Assembly (NCBI RefSeq): GCF_030247195.1
Contig: NC_080671.1
Span: 426,684,539 to 426,748,538 of the forward strand
Reading direction: 5' to 3'
DNA from: Topomyia yanbarensis
Lineage: Eukaryota; Arthropoda; Insecta; Diptera; Culicidae
Length of the DNA stretch: 64,000 bases
The position numbers and the translations under genes were made by a program. Each line of letters opens with the position of its first letter. Positions within the stretch are counted from its first letter, which is position 1. The notes beneath the pieces are model-generated. The model did no database searches. It worked only from the letters and a program-made list of their open reading frames with translations, and was not told where the DNA came from. Shown here one piece after another: positions 56,395 to 64,000 of the stretch.

Positions 56395-57125
56395 CTATAT
56401 CATGGAGCTCATATGTAGGATTGAAGATTCTTGCGTTCGAACATTGTAGAGCAATTCACTCTGGCAGACTGTAAACCTGAGATGAGTAGAGCTCGAGAGC
56501 AATCCCTCCGAATGCTGAAAGTGTCGAAGTGTACCGACAACGGTTTTCGTAGCTCGATATTTGGAATGTGTTCCACCGCGAGAGATATGAAAAAACCTAG
56601 CGTATGGACCGGTGTTGGACAGCCTCAATACTGTCCATACCGTTCTGGTAATATGGCATCAACATAGCAGAACAATATTCTAGTGTTGATCGAACCAATG
56701 CGCAATAAAGCCATATAAGACAGTGTACGTTGCTAAAGTGTTTTGTTGGAACCTAGCTGTATTTATACTCTATACGCAATGTATGAAGTTTGGGGTTCGA
56801 ACGATAATATCGAATGACACCGAGTTCTTTTACGGGGAATCCTCGAGTTGGACAAATTGTAGTTGAATTGTATCGCATGAACGTGACGATCAAGCAGTTG
56901 TTCGGGCTTAAAACCATACTGCTTAGATCGCACCACGTACTGAATCTGTCCGGCTCACCCTGAAAAAAAATCGACATCACTTGAAATCTGTATCCATTGA
57001 AAAATTTCATATCGTCGGCGAAGGAAAAGCTTGTTCTTGTAATTTGATATTGACGTCATTAAAATAGAAGAGAAACATTACTGGGACGAGGTGGATTCCT
57101 TGCGGGATGCCTGATGTAGCGAAGA
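56395..57125 (-). pseudogene. jockey-clade reverse transcriptase fragment
   Basis: Minus-strand blocks in order: ATSGIPQGIHLVPVMFLFYF and NDV (about 57118-57050), WCDLSSMVLSPNNCLIVTFM (about 56935-56876), GFPVKELGVIRYY, VRSTLEYCSAM-like (about 56700-56660), YYQNGMDSIEAVQHRS and PSYENRCR-like (about 56560). The SGIPQGS-hLGPLLF, NxxK-C-xxhTF and YQNGIxRIExVQ pattern is that of jockey-type LINEs. No active-site DD survives. The fragment stops at the MITE starting near 57136. Confidence 0.7.
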
Positions 57126-57135
57126 ATAATGTACA

Positions 57136-57453
57136 CTACACCAAAAAAATCTGAATTTTATCGTTGACGTAATTGCAAACATGACACAATTCAACAAACC
57201 GTAATTTACGATATGATAGAACATTACCGTGTTCTGTTTAATTTTACATGAAACGTATACTTTACATGCGCAATAACATAAAATTATACTTCCTACCAAT
57301 CAGAACAAACGCTGTATGTGAAGTAAAATAAATGATTTACGAAATTAAACGTCATGTAAAATTAAAATCAAACGTAAAACTAAGTCATTTTTAATGCTCG
57401 TATATGTCAGGGTCAGGAGACGTAAATTTACACTATTTTTTCTAGGTGTGTAG
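57136..57453. mobile_element. MITE with CTACAC ends
   Basis: CTACACCAAAAAAATCTGAA (left) and, inverted, CTACACACCTAGAAAAAATA (right) with partly matching TTTTA / TTTAC continuation. The interior is AT-rich with several ACGTAAA / TTTACATG motifs. The TIR is imperfect. Confidence 0.45.
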
Positions 57454-58863
57454 ATAGACAGTCCTCAAGTGGTTATACGCGGTTTAAATTTTCAGAAAAT
57501 ATATCTCGTAATGTTTAATTTTGTTTAATTTAAGTGATAGTATTCTTTGACGACACGAATTTTGGCTGAATCATTTTGAGTTTACTATATAAATTTTAAC
57601 GTCGCCGAACTATTCCATTCAATCACCCGAAGATTACAACAATTTTTCAAGGTCATATTGATCCAATAGCAACACCTCAAAAAGAAGATCACCCCGATAG
57701 CAGCGCAAATGACGAGAATGATACCAAAAATAACAACTTGCTAATTTGACATCCAACAGAGGTCAAACCGACACGATCCGGTTCTGATCGCTAACTTCCA
57801 TCTCTAAAAAATCAGAAAAATAAACAATTTTATCCCAACCGAACCGGTCAAAACGCCAACGCGTCCGCTATGCGTCCGCTCGATCGACCTACTGACGCGC
57901 ATGTGTCACGACATTCCCGCGAACATTGTGAACGAATCGCACGTAAACCATTGTTTTCACTCCCATTGATCTACGCTCACGAGTCTGTTTGTGTGTTGAT
58001 TTAGCGTAGGCGGCGGAAGTATACCACGCACGAAAGACCAGCCTCCGGACCTGGCGGTGGCAACTATTTCGGGATCAACGGCTGAGTGGAAATTTTTCCA
58101 CCCGTATTTCGCACCAACAAACGACTCGTCACCAATCATGTGCTGCGCGTGTTTATCGAGTGAGAATCTCACTTGGACTGGTAACGACGTCAACCGGTGG
58201 CGCTTATTTTCATTTTTTTTCTGTGTCATATTGCAAGCTTCTGTATAGTTGGGTTGATTTGTTTATTCGAACAAATTAAATCACGCGAAAGGAATAAATA
58301 CATAGTTGACGAAACAGTTTTGCGTTAGGACAGTTGGGGGTGGCGCAGGCTTTCAAACGTTGACGAATAGTAATGGGGGACATAATGGAACTGCTGAGTA
58401 ATGAGCAAACGCGATCATTCCATCGAAGATTCAGAGACTGATACCAAAGTTCTGTTATAAGGAGGTCCTAGCATCGAAATTTTTGGATCTGATGAACACG
58501 GACCGATAGTCGGAAATAAAATTTGTGTCAGTTTTCAAAATACTATAGTATTGTCACACACTCAACAAAAAAAATTCTTTTTGACGCCTGCTAGGGTCTT
58601 CTTATATATGAACTTCGGTACATTCTCCTTGTTGAAATAGATAGCAAATAAGGTACAGAGTAATTGAATATGAAGTAGAATAGAAGTTATCAGCAAACAT
58701 AGATTCTGGTGAAACTGGATGCAGAAAACAAACACACGCTGCTGATGGCGCTGTTTTTTTGGTTCAGTGTGGAAAATATAGTCAATGGTTGCTGTTGTTG
58801 CTGCTGTTGTAGTTGCTCAATATAATTAGTAGATAGTACTAGTGGTGCTTTGTACGCCTCGCT
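57454..58863. other. intron sequence; GC-richer part at 57.78-58.24 kb
   Basis: Apparently low-copy host DNA. 57840-58210 has high CpG content and an open minus frame of 90 codons (58229-57957) without recognised domain. CTG/TTG triplets at about 58788-58817 lie just beyond the PhKgamma exon donor. Confidence 0.35.
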
Positions 58864-58869
58864 ACTTAC

Positions 58870-58967
58870 TACTGTATTGAAGAACGGGTGCTTCAAGGCC
58901 TCTGTCACGGTGATGCGCTTCGTTGGGTCCACCACTAGACACTTGCGGATCAGGTCTTTCGGATCCT
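58870..58967 (-). CDS. PhKgamma: phosphorylase kinase gamma subunit, kinase C-lobe exon
   Basis: A pyrimidine-rich tract and CAG (58968-58970) precede the exon; the donor is ACAGTA|GTAAGT. The exon has 2 nt plus 32 codons: DPKDLIRKCLVVDPTKRITV then TEALKHPFFNTV. D-L-I-R-x-x-L-x-x-D-P-x-x-R-x-x-x-x-E-A-L-x-HPFF is subdomain XI of Ser/Thr kinases, containing the invariant Arg. The specific gene call comes from phase-0 splicing to the unmistakable gamma-subunit regulatory exon at 32110-32268. An acceptor two bases further on (GAG|GAT) is possible. Earlier kinase exons lie outside the window. Confidence 0.88.
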
Positions 58968-58970
58968 CTG

Positions 58971-60334
58971 ATTTCGCCGGGATGGAAGAAAAGGAAAAAA
59001 GAAATCGGTTAATAATCTTTCAATTTGTGGGTGATATTTGGAACACAAGCAAGGTGACACTTAAATTTAAAATCGATAAATTTACTTTTTGTAGCTATCA
59101 GATATCAGTTTGTTTCGCATTTCAATTGTTATTATTGTTATTGAAAGTGGACAGGCACATGTGCCTGTTCCAAAACTGGTGTTTAGGCGACGATCCGTCT
59201 TCGAGTTGAAGGACAATCGTTAAGAGCAATAATTATAATCCCGAAACAAAACCAACATCCGTCCCTGTGGGACCGAAATAATGCGATGATTGAACATCAA
59301 AACTATCCGTATTCCAATTAAGTGTAAGCGAAAAAAAAACATTTAGAAGTATTGCATTCGATATATAAAAATCGAAGACAGACAAAACAAATTCACTTCT
59401 AGGTATTACAATTTCTTTTCCTGAGACCACACCACAAAGTTCCTTTAATCCTACATGATGCGGTTTTGTGTTCTATCATTCCGTACTTTTCAATCAATTG
59501 ATATTGGTTCAATGTGAACGTAGAATTTCTATCTTCGAAATGCTAGGTCCGTTGCGAATCGCTAAAACAAGAAATAGTCAGTATCGTCAGCATGAAACAG
59601 AAGATACCGATTGGTAAATCGATTATCACGCCGAGACAGTCTAGCCATCTGCAACCGGTGAGAACTGGATTGTTCAGAACAAATAAAATCCACAGTCTTG
59701 GTACTAAACTTCGCGGATTTTTGACTGTTTTGAGAATTCATAGACATGTTAATAAAAATCGATCGAGAACCCCAATAAAACGATTAGCAATTTTTTAGAA
59801 AGTCCAATTGTGAACGACTAGCTGATGAAAAATAGCAGTGTTTTGCTGTGCACAGTGCCACAGTGAATCGTGACCGAACCACTTGCTTTACGGTACTAAG
59901 TATCTTACTCAAAATTTATAAACCGCTCCCTGGAAATCTCTTGGTTTCTAGCATCCTATCGGGTAACACAGATTCGTACAATCCAATACACAGTTACAAT
60001 AAACTTCTGTACAACGGTTATGTGAACCGCATTCAACCAAATGAACGACAAATTCTATAGAGATCTTAAGGTCTTTCGTTAATACGAAGAGAAATCAAGT
60101 TGGTCTCCCGTCTAGGATGGTCTTCAATAGATAAGTTACGACTATGACAGTGGCGAAATGTTCACTATTTGTCAGTGCCTCGTGACTATCTCTACGACGG
60201 ATGCGCCATCTGCTATGGTTCTCGTTGACGTGTGGATATGGTATTCACTGTTTCTGAACAATCAATTCGCTCTGCATTTCAGAACATTGAATCATATTAC
60301 GCTACAGCACTCAGTGCTATGTTTTCAGACTTTA
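58971..60334. other. PhKgamma upstream intron, nothing recognised
   Basis: AT-rich. I looked for the preceding kinase exon on the minus strand and did not find it. Confidence 0.4.
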
Positions 60335-60483
60335 TTTAGAACTATGGGTCATTCGCCTCTTATTTCGGACTAGAAAAATGTCTTTAAAAAAATCTCTGAC
60401 CCTATGCTGCAGGGTTAGGAATCGAACCCAGGTGAGCTGCTTACAAGGCAATCGATTTACCAACTACGCTATGCCCGCCCCTA
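60335..60483 (-). mobile_element. tRNA-derived SINE (Feilai-like)
   Basis: The minus strand begins GGGGCGGGCATAGCGTAGTT (A box TAGCGTAGTTGG), then GCTCACCTGGGTTCGATTCC (B box), AACCCTGCAGCATAGGG and a body with GAGGCGAATGACCC. The boxes form an internal RNA polymerase III promoter. Similarity to the Aedes aegypti Feilai family is from memory. Not a functional tRNA: no acceptor stem or CCA-type end. Confidence 0.8.
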
Positions 60484-60569
60484 ACTCCAAATTTCCCAGA
60501 TGATTGGAAGTGCTCGATGATGTCTCCGGTATGCATGATATAAAACTACTAATGCTACTAAGGCCGCCG

Positions 60570-61395
60570 CACAGTGGCACCTGTTCATACAAAGTTGGGA
60601 CAAAATTATAAAAATTGGTCTATGTGGCTAAAACTTGGGGTTTTAACTAATTTTGGGTCGCTGAATCCATTTCTGCATTCAGTTTAGATATTATATATTT
60701 CATTTTTTCAACTACTTTTATTTAAATCCATTTGAATGCGTTGGTCGTTTAACATTAATCATAGTAGCCAATCTTATCGGATAGCAGAAATGGTTGACAA
60801 AACTAATAAAAATCACTAATTTTTCAGTAATATGATGTTGTTTAGGCAATTAATTTGTAAGGAGATTTATGAGCTACAGGGCGTCTCCATATGGGTATTT
60901 TCAAAAACATAGATATACCAACTTCGGCGCAAAAATGCGCAAGATGAGCCATATATATCTTGAAACTACACTAAATTTTGAGTCAGATTCATGATAAGTG
61001 ACCCATGGGAGATCATCTCAAAAATTGGAAGACGTATAAAGATAAATTACTGATATGATATGAAACTTTTTAATTGGATTTTTTTGATGCAGAACAAACG
61101 TCAATCAGTTTTGCATTCTTCTTTTCAATGAACTTAAAATTGCTCCAATCGGTTGTGTAGTTCTTGAGATATCGCCATTTGAAACTCTAAAGTACTAAAA
61201 ATTCTAATGAATTGAATTGAACAGAAATCCTCGACATCACTTGCTTCAACGACATGTTAAAAACTCATTTTCCATCCGATTATAGTAAAATTTTGAGATA
61301 CCTTTATTCAAACTGAGAGAAAAATAAAATAAATATTTACAAAACAATTACAAGACATTGATTTTTGGGGTTTTGTCACTCGTCGTGCCACTGTG
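60570..61395. mobile_element. hAT-like MITE with CACAGTGGCAC TIR
   Basis: CACAGTGGCAC at the left end and GTGCCACTGTG at the right end are perfect 11-bp inverted repeats enclosing 826 bp of noncoding, AT-rich DNA. CAGTGGC-type ends suggest hAT, but the flanking 8-mers (GGCCGCCG / TGCCGAGA) match only partly. Confidence 0.6.
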
Positions 61396-61397
61396 TG

Positions 61398-61431
61398 CCG
61401 AGAGGGGGGGGGTGTTTCCCCCCGGGCTCGG
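61398..61431. repeat. GC hairpin
   Basis: CCGAG...GGGGGG-TGTTT-CCCCCC...CTCGG forms a strong stem directly after the MITE. Function unknown. Confidence 0.6.
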
Positions 61432-61616
61432 AGTACTGAAGGGGGCCCGGATTTTAACAGAAACTAAAATTTTGACAAACACTTTTTCGACAAAAATTTG
61501 AGAATGCAATTAAAAATTCAATATTTTGTGCATGAGGTAACTAGAATAGCGAAAATTCTAAACTACTACATATTTGATATCAACTATGTTTATACCAACC
61601 TAATTCTCGCCAGATC

Positions 61617-61786
61617 GAGCGGGCATAGCGGAATTTGTACATCGAATGCCATGTACGCAGCTCACCTGGGTTCGAATCCCAACCCCGCACGCAGGAATAG
61701 ATTTTTTATAGGAAAATTCCTAACCTGAATGAAGAAGCCATTGACCTTCAGGTTAAAATATCTATAATCGAAGCAAAAATATGATC
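61617..61786 (+). mobile_element. tRNA-derived SINE (Feilai-like), second copy
   Basis: GAGCGGGCATAGCGG (decayed A box), ACGCAGCTCACCTGGGTTCG and AATCCCAACCCCGCA (B box GGTTCGAATCC), then a body with ATTCCTAACCTGAATGAAGA and end TCTATAATCGAAGCAAAAA. Orientation opposite to the copy at 60335-60483. Confidence 0.75.
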
Positions 61787-61953
61787 AAACTTGTAAGGGT
61801 TAAACAATTAAATGGTTTGATTAGAAGTCATGAGGTTTACCAGGAATCGTCCAGTCCTCATAAACATCATCCTCGGGTTGCAGGCCCTAATCGTTAAGGA
61901 GGGCCCCTCTTGATGTTGGCCAACATTATTTTAACACTCGGAATACCAAGGGG

Positions 61954-62190
61954 GTAAAAAAATGGGAACGCTTACTTTGACCGGTCGTATCTCAGCCGTT
62001 ACATAATCGATTTTAAATCTGTCTTCACCAATAGAAAGGTATATCTTTTGTGAACACGTCGAATTAATAAGTCAGTGAGAAAAAAATGGGAACGCTTCTT
62101 TGACTTGCCATATCTTAGCTGTTTGCTCACCAATTTTAATTCTTTCTTCACCATTGGATAGGTAAATCTTTTATAAAAACAGTGAACAAA
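61954..62190. repeat. two tandem ~124-bp units
   Basis: AAAAAATGGGAACGCTT, TATCTCAGCCGTT / TATCTTAGCTGTT, TTCACCAATAGAAAGGTATA / TTCACCATTGGATAGGTAAA recur at a 124-bp offset (start 61961 and 62085). Confidence 0.65.
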
Positions 62191-62639
62191 GAATGATGGA
62201 AAGCAAATTTGTATATCTGAAGTAATTGTAAAAAAAGTAATTGAGAGTCAGTGCAGACGAAATGAGTTTTTCTGTTCAAACAATCGTATCACAACCATTT
62301 GTCAGCCAATTTCAATTTTCCTTACACCAATGCAATTCTTAGAGCTTCTAGACTTGTAATATATGCAATAAATAGTAGATTTTCAAAAATTACTATACTT
62401 TTTCGAGTTTTTGGGAGATAAGATTTTTACAATGTACGTGGCATACGGCATTGAAATTCTTTGCGACTTGTTAGTTTTACGGTTTGAAAATTACCTGTTT
62501 ACTCAATAGTTCTACATATTATACATGGATATTATTATATCAAAATGTTTGCACAAACGTGGAAAAACACAATATTGTATGTAAGTTGCTTAATAATAGA
62601 GTGTGTTAGGACGATCCAGTAAATACGAAGAAGTTCAGA
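62191..62639. other. AT-rich noncoding stretch, nothing recognised
   Basis: No feature recognised. Confidence 0.4.
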
Positions 62640-63436
62640 ATTTTAAAATATTCGTCATATAACTTCAAATTTGAAGCGATGACCTATACATTTTAATACA
62701 CCAATCGATTGTAATTGATGGCGGCTACAATTTCTGAAAAAAGACATTTTTATATTTTCTCAAAAAATAGCCAAAAGTACGTAGAAGTACAGAAATTTCA
62801 TTTAGTTCGCAAATAACGTCGAATTCAAAGCGATGACCTATACCTTTTTATATACCAATCGATTATAATTGATTTTGGTTACAATTTCTGGAAGAACAAT
62901 TTTTATATTTTCTCAAAAATAGACAAAAGTACGTAGAACTACAATAATTTCATTTAGTTGACAAATAACTCCAAGTATTCAAATCTATCACCTATGCAAT
63001 TTATACACCAATCGATTGTAATTGATTTTGGCTACAATTTCTGAAAGAACAAATTTTTATATTTTCTCAAAAAAATAACCAAAAATACGTACAAGTACAG
63101 AAATTTCATTTAGTGGGTAAATAACGTCGAATTCTAAGGGATGATTTATACTTTTTTATACACCAATCGATTGTAATTGATGGCGGCTACAATTTTTGAA
63201 AGAACACATTTTTATATTTTCTCAAAAAATAGACAAAATACGTAGAAGTACGGAAATTTTATGTAGTTGGCAAATAAGGTCAAATTCAAAATGATGGCCT
63301 ACACTTTTATATATACCAATCGATTGTAATTGATTTCAGCTACAATTGTTGCAAGATAAATTTTTCATATTTTCCCAAAAAACGACAAAAATACGTAGAA
63401 GTACAGAAATTTCGTCTGATTGGCACATAACTGCGA
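62640..63436 (+). repeat. tandem array of a ~154-bp unit
   Basis: Units are marked by ACCAATCGATTGTAATTGAT followed by GGCTACAATTTCTGAAAG, TTTTATATTTTCTCAAAAAA, ACGTAGAAGTACAGAAATTT and GATGACCTATAC. The CCAATC landmark falls at 62701, 62855, 63008, 63163 and 63316, i.e. periods of 154, 153, 155 and 153. Two subtypes alternate irregularly at the landmark (GATGGCGGC versus GATTTTGGT/GATTTCAGC). Confidence 0.9.

Positions 63437-64000
<564 letters not shown>

Larger units (their letters stand above)
32269..58869 (-). other. 26.6-kb PhKgamma intron filled with transposons
   Basis: Donor GTAAGT at 58864-58869 and acceptor CAG at 32269-32271. It holds at least six LINE remnants or copies, a Tc1/mariner relic, MITEs and a SINE-like sequence. 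The full-length I-clade LINE lies in the sense orientation of the gene. Confidence 0.85.

Noticed and set aside
58690..58869. Polyglutamine-containing extension as a normal part of PhKgamma
   Set aside because: A consensus donor precedes it and the next exon joins in phase to conserved sequence, so the extension is intron; kept only as a possible retained-intron form.
60397..60483. Functional tRNA gene
   Set aside because: A and B boxes are present but there is no paired acceptor stem and a SINE body follows.
62640..63436. CRISPR-like array
   Set aside because: The whole ~154-bp unit is repeated with drift; there are no short constant repeats with unique spacers, and the genome is eukaryotic.

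Overview
This is a eukaryotic, insect-type window, most probably from a culicine mosquito. It is AT-rich and dominated by transposable elements, with no bacterial-style gene packing. The mosquito call rests on the mix of elements: LOA/Lian-like, I-, R1-, RTE- and jockey-like non-LTR remnants, tRNA-derived SINEs resembling Feilai, a Tc1/mariner remnant of the DD37E sort, TTAA- and TA-flanked MITEs, and a short Helitron. The species cannot be named from the sequence alone.

The one host gene I can identify is the 3' part of the phosphorylase kinase catalytic gamma subunit (PhKgamma) on the minus strand. Three exons are visible: 58870-58967 (end of the kinase C-lobe), 32110-32268 (calmodulin-binding regulatory domain) and 30896-31030 (terminal exon with stop). 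They join in phase with good splice sites. The intron between the first two is 26.6 kb and holds most of the transposons in the right half of the window. Upstream kinase exons must lie beyond 64000. One further exon-like open segment with perfect splice borders lies on the plus strand at 28984-29190; I do not recognise its product.

Left part (1-22.7 kb): mostly MITEs and other non-autonomous DNA elements in noncoding sequence. They include a hAT-like CCCGAA-rich element, a piggyBac-like TTAA MITE, two related foldback elements, and a 4 kb TIR-flanked composite at 8933-12965 with other elements nested inside. There are also two internally deleted or 5'-truncated retrotransposed units with long target-site duplications (13557-15487 and 17063-18158), a 221-bp Helitron, and two copies of one 250-bp TA MITE.

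Middle (22.7-28.5 kb): a 5'-truncated LINE carrying RNase H; an I-like reverse transcriptase fragment split by a 736-bp TIR element; and a broken minus-strand LOA-like LINE.

PhKgamma intron (32.3-58.9 kb): a three-level nest. A decayed Tc1/mariner transposase is split by a piggyBac-like MITE (37716-44280), which is itself split by a full-length, apparently intact I-clade LINE (37977-44004, two ORFs, 15-bp target-site duplication, poly(A) tail). Further right are a decayed R1-like element, two tandem copies of a deleted LOA-like fragment with an RTE/L2-like fragment between them, and a minus-strand jockey-like fragment.

Right end (59-64 kb): two SINEs, a hAT-like MITE, and a tandem array of a ~154-bp repeat that switches orientation and contains a 222-bp pure (TA)n tract. 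The same repeat unit also occurs, diverged, inside the TIR element at 9 kb.
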